Origin: Pontibacter aydingkolensis
GTDB lineage: Bacteria; Bacteroidota; Bacteroidia; Cytophagales; Hymenobacteraceae
NCBI RefSeq assembly: GCF_019443125.1
Contig: NZ_JAHYXK010000001.1
Location: forward strand, 1 to 64,000
DNA length: 64,000 nucleotides
Reading direction: 5' to 3'
This document shows positions 7,901 to 16,534 of the stretch, piece by piece (the first letter of the stretch is position 1; the number at the start of each line of letters is the position of its first letter). The notes under the pieces are model-generated. The model was not told where the DNA came from and did no database searches. It was given only the letters and a program-made list of their open reading frames with translations. Position numbers and translations under genes: made by a program.

Positions 7901-8557
7901 TTATTGCTCCTCTGGCACTAAAACTTTGTTGATCACATGGATTACGCCGTTGCCGCTTTCTTTATTTGCCAAAGTAACCTTGGCACCATTTATCATAATT
8001 TCCTCGCCACGTTTGGTAACTTTTAATTGCTTTCCTCCTATTGTTTTAAGCATCGACCCCTCCTGGAGATTCTCAGATTTTAGCTTACCGGCTACAATGT
8101 GGTTGTTAAGCAAATCTACCAGGTGCTGCTTGTTTTTGTCTTCCATTAAATCTTTAACTGTCCCATTTGGCAAATCCTCAAAAGACTGGTTGTTAGGTGC
8201 AAAAACCGTATAAGGGCCTGTGCCATTTAATGCTCTTACCATTTCGGCATTGCGCAGGGCAGATGCAAAACTTGTAAGATCAGGAGCAGATGTAAGGTTT
8301 TCGACAATGCTCTGAGAAGGTAACATTTCGTTGCCACCAATTCTTGAGTCAGTTATGGCAGGATCGCCTTCACCAGCCAGGCGTCCTTCTGTATTCGGAT
8401 TAGCTCCCTTTGCTTCCATCTCAGAACCTAGGTTTGGCCTGCTCCGCTCTTCCTGCATCGGGTTTTCGTTTCTGCTGTCATCGGCACCGCCGCAGCCAGC
8501 CAGCATGGTACTACAAAGTAATGCACCAGCTAATAAAAATATATTTGCCTTTATCAT
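7901..8557 (-). CDS. Lipoprotein with a fasciclin (FAS1) domain
   Basis: 218 aa. The signal peptide ends in a lipobox LAGC with the lipidated cysteine at residue 22, so the protein is probably anchored in the outer membrane. A low-complexity Asn/Glu/Gly-rich linker (about 23-80) leads into one FAS1 domain (about 85-216), recognisable by YTVFAPNNQSFEDLP, LLNNHIVAGKL and NGVIHVINKVLVP. FAS1 domains mediate adhesion or matrix contacts; the partner here is unknown. It converges on the SDR gene. Confidence 0.9.
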   Translation of the reverse strand: MIKANIFLLAGALLCSTMLAGCGGADDSRNENPMQEERSRPNLGSEMEAKGANPNTEGRLAGEGDPAITDSRIGGNEMLPSQSIVENLTSAPDLTSFASALRNAEMVRALNGTGPYTVFAPNNQSFEDLPNGTVKDLMEDKNKQHLVDLLNNHIVAGKLKSENLQEGSMLKTIGGKQLKVTKRGEEIMINGAKVTLANKESGNGVIHVINKVLVPEEQ

Positions 8558-8633
8558 AGTTGTTATCGAAAGTTTTATTTTACACGGACGCGCTATAATG
8601 GCGCTGTTTAAACTTCTTAAACTATAAAATCCG

Positions 8634-8641
8634 TACTTTTG
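8634..8641 (+). promoter_or_regulatory. Candidate -7 box (TACTTTTG) for the cyclophilin gene
   Basis: An exact TAnnTTTG match 34 bases before the ATG at 8676, in an AT-rich stretch between divergent genes. The -33 element is weak. Confidence 0.5.
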
Positions 8642-8675
8642 TTATCTACATTGTTTTACAGAAAAAGAATAAACC

Positions 8676-9134
8676 ATGAAAACTGCAGAAATTCACACTG
8701 GCAAAGGCGTAATGAAAGTAGAGTTCTACGAGAAAGATGCCCCTAAAACAGTACAGAACTTTATAGATCTTGCTAAAAAAGGCTTTTACGATGGCCTTAC
8801 ATTTCACCGTGTTATTCCTGATTTCGTGATACAGGGTGGCTGCCCGAACTCGCGTGAAGGGGCTAAAGGTGTACCAGGCACTGGCGGACCGGGCTACAAG
8901 ATCGATTGCGAAACGTCTGGCGAAAACCAGCACCACGATCGTGGCGTGCTAAGTATGGCGCACGCTGGCCGCAACACCGGCGGTTCTCAGTTCTTTATCT
9001 GCCACAGCCGCAAAAACACGGCTCACTTAGACCGTAACCATACTTGCTTCGGTAAAGTGGTAGAAGGCGACGAAGTGATCGACCAGATCAAAGCCAATGA
9101 TAAAATTGAGAAGATCGTTGTAAACGAGGAATAA
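8676..9134 (+). CDS. Peptidyl-prolyl cis-trans isomerase, cyclophilin type
   Basis: 152 aa, a compact bacterial cyclophilin catalysing proline isomerisation. Recognisable blocks are [13 protein letters not shown] (active-site Arg and Phe), [12 protein letters not shown], the [15 protein letters not shown] segment, and [12 protein letters not shown]. There is no signal peptide, so it is cytosolic, unlike the periplasmic PpiA type. It is a single-gene unit with a promoter box upstream and a terminator downstream. Confidence 0.94.
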   Translation: MKTAEIHTGKGVMKVEFYEKDAPKTVQNFIDLAKKGFYDGLTFHRVIPDFVIQGGCPNSREGAKGVPGTGGPGYKIDCETSGENQHHDRGVLSMAHAGRNTGGSQFFICHSRKNTAHLDRNHTCFGKVVEGDEVIDQIKANDKIEKIVVNEE

Positions 9135-9227
9135 GTTTTTTAGTTATTCGTTGTTGGTTGTTAGTTATTCGTGTTTTTGATTGACAGCTGAACGGCAGAG
9201 AACATTTAGACCAAACTTTAACAAAAG

Positions 9228-9252
9228 AGCCGCTTTAACAGCGGCTTTTTTG
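9228..9252 (+). terminator. Terminator after cyclophilin
   Basis: AGCCGCT/AGCGGCT stem of 7 pairs with a 5-base loop, followed by seven T. Confidence 0.85.
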
Positions 9253-9609
9253 TTGACTTTTCATACTAAGTATAATGAAAAAATCAGCTTGAAGTATAAA
9301 ATGGAAATCAACAACAATCAATCAATTGAATAACAACGCCTTATACCCAAAAAAGTCTTTTACCCTTTGTCTAAAAGTTCTTTTGTCATGTTACTTATAA
9401 GCTGCACTTTTAGCAGGTATAACGTTATCTTTCCAACATTACTCCTTTATCCTAAGTATTTATGCTTAAATTTACCCTAAGACCACTCGGTACCTGTAGG
9501 GGAATTTCTGCTTTGTCTGCCCCAGCTATTACGGTACCAGGCGCTGTATAACCAACTTATACTTACTATAACGGATGCCGGCCAATGGCACGGCTCCTAC
9601 TCAGGTAAC
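9253..9609. other. Non-coding spacer before the symporter gene
   Basis: No credible ORF. It holds several AAGTATA words and A/C-rich linker text (around 9303-9335) of the same kind as 38862-38898 and 40937-40954. A TTTTGTCTAAAAG-type linker at about 9376 resembles 36874-36890. No clear promoter box was recognised. Confidence 0.5.
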
Positions 9610-10911
9610 ATGAAAAAACTTGCTCTACATTGGCAAATCCTCATAGGCATGACACTTGGTGTGCTGTGGGGTATACTTGCCAGCTCTTACGGCCTTGTCG
9701 ATTTCACCCAGGACTGGCTTAAACCTTTTGGTACTATCTTTATAAACCTGCTTAAACTGATAGCTGTGCCGCTGGTGCTGGTCTCGCTGATAACGGGTGT
9801 ATCCAGCCTGAGCGATATTAGCAAGCTGTCACGGATCGGGTCTAAAACCATAGGCATTTACCTGGCCACTACCGTGCTGGCTGTTACCATGGGTTTGATT
9901 CTGGTTAACGTGTTTGAGCCGGGAAAAGCCTTCTCACCGGAAAAGCGCGACGAGTTTAAAGAACAATTTGCCACCACTACATCTGAAAAGTCGAGTAATG
10001 CCGCTGCTTTGGAACAACAAGGCCCGCTGCAACCGCTGATAGATATTGTGCCTGATAACGTGTTCAGGTCTTTGACAGATAATGGAAGTATGCTGCAGGT
10101 AATCTTTTTTGCGCTGCTGTTTGGCATTGCCCTTATCATGATACCTCCGAACAAAGCTGCCCCCGTAAACGACTTTTTTGAAGGCGTGAACATGGTTATA
10201 CTTAAGGTAGTGGACATTATCATGAAGTTCGCGCCTTACGGTGTATTTGCGCTACTGGCAGGCCTGGTAGTAGAGTTTGCCGGCAACGACCCCGGCGCTG
10301 CCCTGGAGCTGCTTGTTGTGCTTGGCTATTACTGCATTGTAGTGGTGATCGGACTGGCTTTAATGATAACGGTTATTTATCCTATACTGGTGACTACTGT
10401 AGGCAGAACAAAGTATAAAGACTTTTTTAAAGGGATTTTCCCGGCGCAGATGCTGGCCTTTTCTACCTCGTCCAGCGCGGCAACTCTGCCCGTTACCATG
10501 GAGCGTTGCGAGCAGAACCTGGGTATTAATAAAGAGATCACCAGTTTTGTATTGCCCCTGGGCGCCACTATTAACATGGATGGCACCAGCCTTTACCAGG
10601 CCGTAGCCGCCGTGTTTATTGCTCAGGCCTATGGCATGGACCTGGACCTGATGACGCAGATCGGTATTGTACTTACGGCTACGCTGGCCTCAATTGGCGC
10701 TGCGGCTGTACCAGGTGCCGGTACCATTATGCTGGTTATTGTGCTGCAGCAGGCAGGAATTCCGGTAGAAGGCATTGCGCTTATACTTGCCCCTGACCGT
10801 ATCCTGGATATGTGCCGCACAGTAGTAAATGTAACCGGCGATGCCACTGTAGCCATGGTGGTAGCCAGAACCGAAAACCAGCTTCACCCGCCTATAGAGG
10901 AAACTGTATAG
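9610..10911 (+). CDS. Dicarboxylate/amino acid:cation symporter (DAACS family)
   Basis: 433 aa inner-membrane secondary transporter of the GltP/GltT/DctA type, importing C4-dicarboxylates, glutamate or aspartate with sodium or protons. The serine-rich re-entrant loop STSSSAATLPVT and the helix motif NMDGTSLYQAVAAVF mark the substrate and cation sites. A second re-entrant loop is visible at GAGTIMLVIVLQQAGIPVEG, and the C-terminal helix has the substrate-contacting aspartate in DRILDMCRTVVNVTGD. The choice between glutamate and dicarboxylate is not possible from sequence alone. It is a single-gene unit with a strong terminator. Confidence 0.93.
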   Translation: MKKLALHWQILIGMTLGVLWGILASSYGLVDFTQDWLKPFGTIFINLLKLIAVPLVLVSLITGVSSLSDISKLSRIGSKTIGIYLATTVLAVTMGLILVNVFEPGKAFSPEKRDEFKEQFATTTSEKSSNAAALEQQGPLQPLIDIVPDNVFRSLTDNGSMLQVIFFALLFGIALIMIPPNKAAPVNDFFEGVNMVILKVVDIIMKFAPYGVFALLAGLVVEFAGNDPGAALELLVVLGYYCIVVVIGLALMITVIYPILVTTVGRTKYKDFFKGIFPAQMLAFSTSSSAATLPVTMERCEQNLGINKEITSFVLPLGATINMDGTSLYQAVAAVFIAQAYGMDLDLMTQIGIVLTATLASIGAAAVPGAGTIMLVIVLQQAGIPVEGIALILAPDRILDMCRTVVNVTGDATVAMVVARTENQLHPPIEETV

Positions 10912-10930
10912 CTTAAACCTCACTTGTATT

Positions 10931-10970
10931 AAAGCCCCAGGGAATAAAACGCTCTGGGGCTTTTTGTTTT
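10931..10970 (+). terminator. Terminator after the symporter gene
   Basis: AAGCCCCAG (10932-10940) pairs with CTGGGGCTT (10954-10962), followed by a T-run. Confidence 0.9.
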
Positions 10971-11168
10971 TTTGAACTCTGCAGTACTTATACTTTAGCT
11001 CCGATTCTATTTAATCTGCTACATGTATAATAAATAGTTTTTTTGCTATTTTTAAGGAAAGGCAAGGCTATATTTTATGCTTGCCTTAACTACTACAGAT
11101 ATAGTGTAGATAGTGTGAGTAGGTGCTCCTGCTCTACGCTAGTTAACAACCAATTAACCCCAGGCCTT

Positions 11169-13007
11169 ATGATAAATAAATACTCTAAAAGCAGGCATAT
11201 CATAGTATTTGCGCTTTACATATTATTTATACACACAGGCGTAGTTCAGGCAGAGCCACGGCTCAAGCAGGCTATCCATAGAGCCTTAATCGACCAAAAG
11301 TTAACAGGGGCGGTATGGGCTATAGTAACCCCGGACGGTAGTATATATGCAGCCTGCGCCGGCTTTAAAAATAATGAGGCTAAAACGCATTTTCAGGTAA
11401 CAGACAAAGTACAGGTAGGCTCCATTACAAAAACAGTTTTAGCCGCAGGCATCCTTCGTTTGGCAACCGAAGGTAAACTATACTTAGATGCTCCTGTAAA
11501 TAATTATTTACCAGGCGTGCCCTTTGATAATCCGTGGCAAGAAACAAGACCCGTCACCGTCAGACACTTACTAGACCATACTTCCGGACTGGGAGATTTG
11601 CGGCTATGGCACCTTTTCAGCACCAGTTCCACGGCTACCACTAAGCTGGCCGAATTTTACCTTAAAGATCCATCTGTTCTTGTAATACAAGCCAAACCAG
11701 GTTCTCAGTTCTCCTACTCCAACATAGGATATACTTTATTAGGGATGGTTATAGAAGCCGTTACCAAGCAACCCTATGAAGCATACCTGGATGAACACCT
11801 TCTTAAACCCCTTGGCATGCATAACAGCACCTTTGGGTTTGTGTCTCAAACCGGGAAGTTAGCCGACACATCACTTGCCATGGGGCATCTGGACAAGGGT
11901 CTGCCTTATGCTGCCTATCCCATGTATATCAGGCCGGCCGGACAGTTTACGACAACCGCCCACGACATGGGCCTGTTCCTTCGGTTCATGATGAGCGATG
12001 GAATTATCAACGGAAAATCATTTATAGACAAGGCTTTCCTGTCTCAATTAGGTAAAGCCTACCAAACTGATGCCTCCAGACTGGGCTTGCCTTTGGGATA
12101 TGCCCTGGGAGCTTCTTACAGAGACAGACATGGTGTTATCGGACTGACACATGGAGGAAATATTGTAGGCTACCGTGCCATGATGTACATGTTCCCGAAA
12201 GAGCAAAAGGCATTTTTTATAGCGCACAACATGGATAGCGAAACAGCAGACTATCATATCTTTAACAAGCTCCTGATCGAGCACTTAGACATTGCTGCTC
12301 AGTCTCCTCCTATAGCAAAAGAAAGTACAGCGGACTTAGCTGACTGGAATGGCTATTACGTGCCTGCCATTACAAAAGTAGTGCCCTTCGGGTTAGCAGA
12401 TTATCTGTCATCTTTTACAAAGGTCGAGGTCACGCCACAGGGGGCCTCCTTCAGCCCATTTCAAAAAGAGCCTGTTATCCTGCATTACCTGGGCAATCAT
12501 ACTTTTATAGCAGAAGGGAAATCTGCTCCTTCACATGCATTTTATAAAGATGCAGATGGGCAGCAGTTTATTACCACCGGCTTGTCTACCATCAGAAAAA
12601 CAAACGGACTTTATATTTTGCTTGGCTGGCTAAGTATAGCTGCGGGGCTTGCAGGAATTATCTTTCTACTGTTCTCATGGCTCTATAAACTGATCACACT
12701 CAGGAAAGAGAGTTGGAGGCACCCGCTGGTCTGGCACTTTATAGCGGTGGCCATTATACTTTCAGCGATGCTTTTCCTGCTAAATCAGTCTTTTGTTTCC
12801 TTGGGTGATAAAACTAGTGGAAGTGTGTTGCTTGCAACCGGCACATTTCTACTGCCTGCTCTAACAGCTGTCTCTACTTACAAATTCCTACGCTCCGACC
12901 TTTCAACGTTGGTTGCAAAAGTAGATCTGTTAGCTTTGGTGTTTGTACTTCAGTTAACAGTTGTATTATTCCTCAACGGCTTGATCCCCCTGATGCTATG
13001 GAAATAA
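11169..13007 (+). CDS. Serine hydrolase, beta-lactamase class C / PBP-related, with C-terminal membrane helices
   Basis: A secreted or membrane serine hydrolase of about 612 aa. A signal peptide (about residues 1-28) precedes a class C beta-lactamase-like domain with the SxxK nucleophile S85-I-T-K88 and a YSN tyrosine motif (FSYSNIGY). An HGG in the LTHGGNIVGYRAM block occupies the position of the third motif. Three hydrophobic helices follow near the C-terminus. Such proteins are usually D-Ala or D-amino acid peptidases or esterases rather than true beta-lactamases. The frame extends to 11043, but I prefer the ATG at 11169 because it directly precedes the signal peptide. Confidence 0.85.
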   Translation: MINKYSKSRHIIVFALYILFIHTGVVQAEPRLKQAIHRALIDQKLTGAVWAIVTPDGSIYAACAGFKNNEAKTHFQVTDKVQVGSITKTVLAAGILRLATEGKLYLDAPVNNYLPGVPFDNPWQETRPVTVRHLLDHTSGLGDLRLWHLFSTSSTATTKLAEFYLKDPSVLVIQAKPGSQFSYSNIGYTLLGMVIEAVTKQPYEAYLDEHLLKPLGMHNSTFGFVSQTGKLADTSLAMGHLDKGLPYAAYPMYIRPAGQFTTTAHDMGLFLRFMMSDGIINGKSFIDKAFLSQLGKAYQTDASRLGLPLGYALGASYRDRHGVIGLTHGGNIVGYRAMMYMFPKEQKAFFIAHNMDSETADYHIFNKLLIEHLDIAAQSPPIAKESTADLADWNGYYVPAITKVVPFGLADYLSSFTKVEVTPQGASFSPFQKEPVILHYLGNHTFIAEGKSAPSHAFYKDADGQQFITTGLSTIRKTNGLYILLGWLSIAAGLAGIIFLLFSWLYKLITLRKESWRHPLVWHFIAVAIILSAMLFLLNQSFVSLGDKTSGSVLLATGTFLLPALTAVSTYKFLRSDLSTLVAKVDLLALVFVLQLTVVLFLNGLIPLMLWK

Positions 13008-13179
13008 AAGGGTTTACACAACTTAATAACTCACCTTGAGGATTAGCGTGATATTTCTACTGGCACACCTTTTTGAGTAATATTAATGTGGAGTGGATGT
13101 AGTAATAAATTCTTCACTAGTACTTGGTTCGCTTGTATACAAACTATAACTTATTCCAAAATAAACTTAACATACCAGC

Positions 13180-13635
13180 ATGCAAACCCTTGAGATCAAA
13201 GCCGCACTCCAGATACAGAAACCCGTGCATGAAGTATTCGAGGCCATAGTTGATCCGGCTAACATGTCGAACTACTTTATATCGGAAAGTACTGGTAGCA
13301 TGGTAGAAGGCAAGCAGCTTACCTGGCGGTTCCCGGAGTTTGATATGGATGTACCTGTTCGTGTTGATAGGATTGATAAAGACAAGTATATATCCTACTA
13401 TTGGCACAATGAAGACAAAGAGTTCTTAGTAGAATTTAGCCTTGAGCCAAGAGAGAATAACTCCACATTGGTAACCATTACCGAAAAAAGCATGCCTAAC
13501 AACGAAGCGGGTATAAACTGGCTGAAAGGCAATACAGAAGGCTGGGCAAATTTCCTGGCTTGTTTAAAAGCATACATGGAGTATGGCATTAATTTAAGAA
13601 AGGGTGCCTTCGATTTTCTCAGAAATAAAAATTAG
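13180..13635 (+). CDS. SRPBCC / AHSA1-like domain protein
   Basis: 151 aa. The N-terminus KAALQIQKPVHEVFEAIVDP and the late WANFLACLKAYMEYGI helix are typical of the START-like AHSA1/SRPBCC fold, a hydrophobic-ligand cavity used for diverse functions. No catalytic residue or ligand can be assigned. It lies between a serine hydrolase and a subtilase with its own spacers, so neighbours give no clue. Confidence 0.8.
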   Translation: MQTLEIKAALQIQKPVHEVFEAIVDPANMSNYFISESTGSMVEGKQLTWRFPEFDMDVPVRVDRIDKDKYISYYWHNEDKEFLVEFSLEPRENNSTLVTITEKSMPNNEAGINWLKGNTEGWANFLACLKAYMEYGINLRKGAFDFLRNKN

Positions 13636-13643
13636 TTAAAAAA

Positions 13644-13672
13644 TTTGCCTGGTTTTTGTTAATATAGCTTCG
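13644..13672 (+). promoter_or_regulatory. Candidate promoter for the subtilase gene
   Basis: TTTG (13644-13647), a 17-base spacer, then TAGCTTCG (13665-13672), one base off the TAnnTTTG consensus. It lies 33 bases before the ATG at 13705. Confidence 0.45.
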
Positions 13673-13704
13673 TCAAAATCAGATAGAAATCTTTAAAGTA
13701 TAGT

Positions 13705-15357
13705 ATGAAAACAAACCTTTCCCGCAACTTTAAGGCGACTGCTGCCTTTTTGTTACTTAGCGGTTCAGTGGCCTTTGCCCAGGATGGCGGGGTATCGTCG
13801 GTATCGGACCTTGATAAGGCTTACCACAACTGGTATAACCTGGATGCAAAGCTTGACAAAATACCCGGAGTAAGCGTAAACCGCGCTTACAATGAATTGC
13901 TGATTTCTAAACAGCCTCGAAAAAAAGTAGTGGTAGCTGTGATAGACAGCGGCACCGACATTAACCACGAAGAACTGCAAGGCAAGATTTGGGTAAACAA
14001 AAACGAGATTCCGGGCAACGGAATAGACGACGATAACAACGGCTACATAGACGATGTAAACGGCTGGGGATTTCTGGGGAATGCCGCCGGCGAAAACATA
14101 GAGTACGAAACCTATGAGTATGTGCGTTTGTTGCGCAAGCTGGCCCCCAAGTATAAAAACGTAACGTCGGCGCAAGGTCTTTCGGAAGCTGAGCTAAAAG
14201 AGTATAACACCTACCTTACTACCCGCAAAAACTACGAGAAAGAGCTGGACGAAAAGCTGAAAACAAAGCAAAACCTGGATGCTTTTGGGGAGGTGCTGGC
14301 GCACTGCGAAGCGCTAGTTACGAAGCATCTCGAAAAAGACACTTATACTGTGCAGGAGCTTAAAGCCATCTCATCTACAGATGTTGACTTGGTTCGCGCT
14401 AAAACCTGGCTGGTAACAAAGTATAACCAGGGATTTACAAGAGAGTCGTTCATAGGCTACAAAGCACACATTGATAAGTATGTAAACTACCACCTTAACC
14501 TCGACTTTAACCCACGCACCATTGTAGCCGATAACCCAACAGACATCAACGACAACAAGTATGGCAACAGCAATGTGATAGGCCCAAGAGCTGACCATGG
14601 TACGCCTGTTTCGGGTATTATTGCTGGTATTCGTGGTAATGGTGTTGGTGTGGATGGCATTGCCGAAAACGTGGAAATTATGGTGCTGCGCGCTGTGCCA
14701 AGCGGCGATGAGTATGACAAAGACATTGCCCTGGCCATACGCTATGCCGTAGACAACGGCGCCAACATCATTAACATGAGCTTCGGTAAAGACTTTTCGC
14801 CGGAAAAGCACTTTGTAGACGAGGCTGTAAAGTATGCCGAATCAAAGAACGTGCTGTTGGTACACGCCGCCGGCAACGACAGCAAGAATATTGACAATGC
14901 CGATAACTTCCCGACAAAGCAATTGTTGGACGGCACCCGCTCAAGCACCTGGCTGGAAGTAGGCGCCACCTCTAAAAACCTGGATAAAACATTTATAGGC
15001 ACTTTCTCTAACTACGGCCAGAAAAATGTAGACCTTTTTGCGCCTGGCGTAGACCTGATCTTGCTGGCCCCGGATAACAAGTATGACCAAATGGATGGCA
15101 CCAGCTTTGCCAGCCCTGTAGTGTCGGGTGTGGCGGCTCTGGTTTGGTCGTATTACCCTGAGCTTACCGCCTTAGAGTTAAAAGATGTGCTGCTACAGTC
15201 GTCTGTAAAATACCCTAAACTAAAAGTATACTACCCAACCGAAGAGAAAAGTAAAAAGACAACCAAGTTCTCTACTTTATCAGCATCTGGTGGTGTGGTA
15301 AATGCCTTCGAAGCCCTGAAGCTGGCCGAAAGAGTGGTTCAGGAAAAGAACCTGTAA
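13705..15357 (+). CDS. S8-family serine peptidase (subtilase) with a large insertion
   Basis: An exported subtilisin-like protease, 550 aa, with a signal peptide ending near AFAQDGG. The catalytic triad is D81 (AVIDSGTD), H298 (ADHGTPVSG) and S467 (GTSFASPV). A Ca-binding-like run GNGIDDDNNGYIDD follows the Asp box. Asp and His are 217 residues apart, whereas classical subtilases have a few tens; residues about 130-280 are a charged, mainly helical insertion. No C-terminal sorting domain is visible, so it is probably periplasmic or released. A terminator follows directly. Confidence 0.93.
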   Translation: MKTNLSRNFKATAAFLLLSGSVAFAQDGGVSSVSDLDKAYHNWYNLDAKLDKIPGVSVNRAYNELLISKQPRKKVVVAVIDSGTDINHEELQGKIWVNKNEIPGNGIDDDNNGYIDDVNGWGFLGNAAGENIEYETYEYVRLLRKLAPKYKNVTSAQGLSEAELKEYNTYLTTRKNYEKELDEKLKTKQNLDAFGEVLAHCEALVTKHLEKDTYTVQELKAISSTDVDLVRAKTWLVTKYNQGFTRESFIGYKAHIDKYVNYHLNLDFNPRTIVADNPTDINDNKYGNSNVIGPRADHGTPVSGIIAGIRGNGVGVDGIAENVEIMVLRAVPSGDEYDKDIALAIRYAVDNGANIINMSFGKDFSPEKHFVDEAVKYAESKNVLLVHAAGNDSKNIDNADNFPTKQLLDGTRSSTWLEVGATSKNLDKTFIGTFSNYGQKNVDLFAPGVDLILLAPDNKYDQMDGTSFASPVVSGVAALVWSYYPELTALELKDVLLQSSVKYPKLKVYYPTEEKSKKTTKFSTLSASGGVVNAFEALKLAERVVQEKNL

Positions 15358-15371
15358 GAGCTTAAAAGTAT

Positions 15372-15402
15372 AAACGGGAGGCTAAAAGCTTCCCGTTTTT
15401 TT
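15372..15402 (+). terminator. Terminator after the subtilase gene
   Basis: AAACGGGA pairs with TCCCGTTT around a short interior (GGCTAAAAGCT), with a T-run after. Confidence 0.85.
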
Positions 15403-15441
15403 ATTTGTATACCTTAACCAGCAAAGTAAGTATAGAAGTCT

Positions 15442-16368
15442 ATGAAAATAGCAATTATAGGCACAGGTGGCGTAGGCGGCTACTTTGGCGCCAGGTTGGC
15501 TAAAGCTGGCCATGATGTTACGTTTCTGGCCAGGGGTAAACACCTGCAGGCCATGCAGGAAAACGGCCTTACTGTTAAAAGTATAAACGGCAACTTTAAG
15601 CTGGAAAAGGTAAATGCTACTGATAGTATAAAAGCAATAGGCCCTGCAGACCTGATAATGGTTTGCGTAAAAGCATGGCAGGTAAAAGAAACCGCTGCAG
15701 AACTTGCCGCTATTGTAACTCCTGACACCTTTATACTTCCGCTTCAGAATGGTGTGCTTGCTGCCGAGGAACTGGCCGAATACCTGCCCAGCAAGAACAT
15801 ACTGGGTGGCTTGTGCCGCATCATCAGCAAAATAGAAGCACCAGGTGTGATTAATCATTTCGGTGTAGAGCCTACCATCATTTTCGGGGAGCTGGATAAC
15901 AAGCAAACAGACAGGGCTAAACAGCTGCAGCAAACTTTTGAACAGGCAGGCATTCAGGCTAAAGTTGCCACAGACATACAGGCTGAACTTTGGAAAGAAT
16001 TTATTGGCATTTGTGTGAGTGGATTGTTGGCTGTAACGAAGTCTAATTACGGCCAGCTGCTTGCTTTGCCACAAACCAGGCAATTAATGACAGATGTTTT
16101 AACGGAGGTTTATACTTTATCGAAGCACATCGGCATAAGTATAGAATCTGATTTCGTGACCAGAACAATGCTTAATTTCGAATCGCTTCCACCCGACTCT
16201 ACTGCCTCGCTTACAAGGGATGTCTGGGAAGGCAAACCCTCCGAAATTGAGTATCAGAATGGCACTGTGGTATGGCTGGCTGAAAAGTATAAGGTGCCAG
16301 TTCCGGTAAACCGCTTTATCTACTACTGCATTCTGCCAATGGAGAAAAAAGCGCGAAGCAAAGTATAA
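15442..16368 (+). CDS. Ketopantoate reductase family protein (2-dehydropantoate 2-reductase)
   Basis: 308 aa, PanE/ApbA type, catalysing NADPH-dependent reduction of ketopantoate to pantoate in coenzyme A synthesis. The N-terminal nucleotide motif is IIGTGGVGGYFGARLAKAGHDV. The catalytic lysine region is KAWQVKETA, and the C-terminal helical domain includes SLTRDVWEGKPSEIEYQNG with the conserved Ser-Glu pair. Many paralogues carry this annotation without proven PanE activity, so the exact substrate is moderately certain. The stop codon falls in an AAGTATAA word. A large palindromic element follows. Confidence 0.88.
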   Translation: MKIAIIGTGGVGGYFGARLAKAGHDVTFLARGKHLQAMQENGLTVKSINGNFKLEKVNATDSIKAIGPADLIMVCVKAWQVKETAAELAAIVTPDTFILPLQNGVLAAEELAEYLPSKNILGGLCRIISKIEAPGVINHFGVEPTIIFGELDNKQTDRAKQLQQTFEQAGIQAKVATDIQAELWKEFIGICVSGLLAVTKSNYGQLLALPQTRQLMTDVLTEVYTLSKHIGISIESDFVTRTMLNFESLPPDSTASLTRDVWEGKPSEIEYQNGTVVWLAEKYKVPVPVNRFIYYCILPMEKKARSKV

Positions 16369-16422
16369 ACAGGATCTGGCGCAAGTCATGATGAGAAGTC
16401 TTCAGATAGAGAATAAATTACT

Positions 16423-16528
16423 AAGACCTCGCGGTGTCTTTATGACCCGCGAGCGTCTGGTGCATGCTACGTAGCTATAGCCTTCCCACTCCAGACGCTC
16501 GCAGGACCTCCGGACACTGCGAGGTCTT
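16423..16528. repeat. Nested palindromic element between convergent genes
   Basis: Two nested pairs of arms: 16423-16438 with 16513-16528 (15 of 16), and 16449-16460 with 16491-16502 (12 of 12, GCGAGCGTCTGG). It sits between the stops of panE (+) and the MoxR gene (-). It could terminate transcription from both sides, but it lacks a T-run and is better described as a BIME/REP-like repeat. The 29 bases at 16501-16529 recur at 4386-4414. Confidence 0.8.
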
Positions 16529-16534
16529 TAACTC

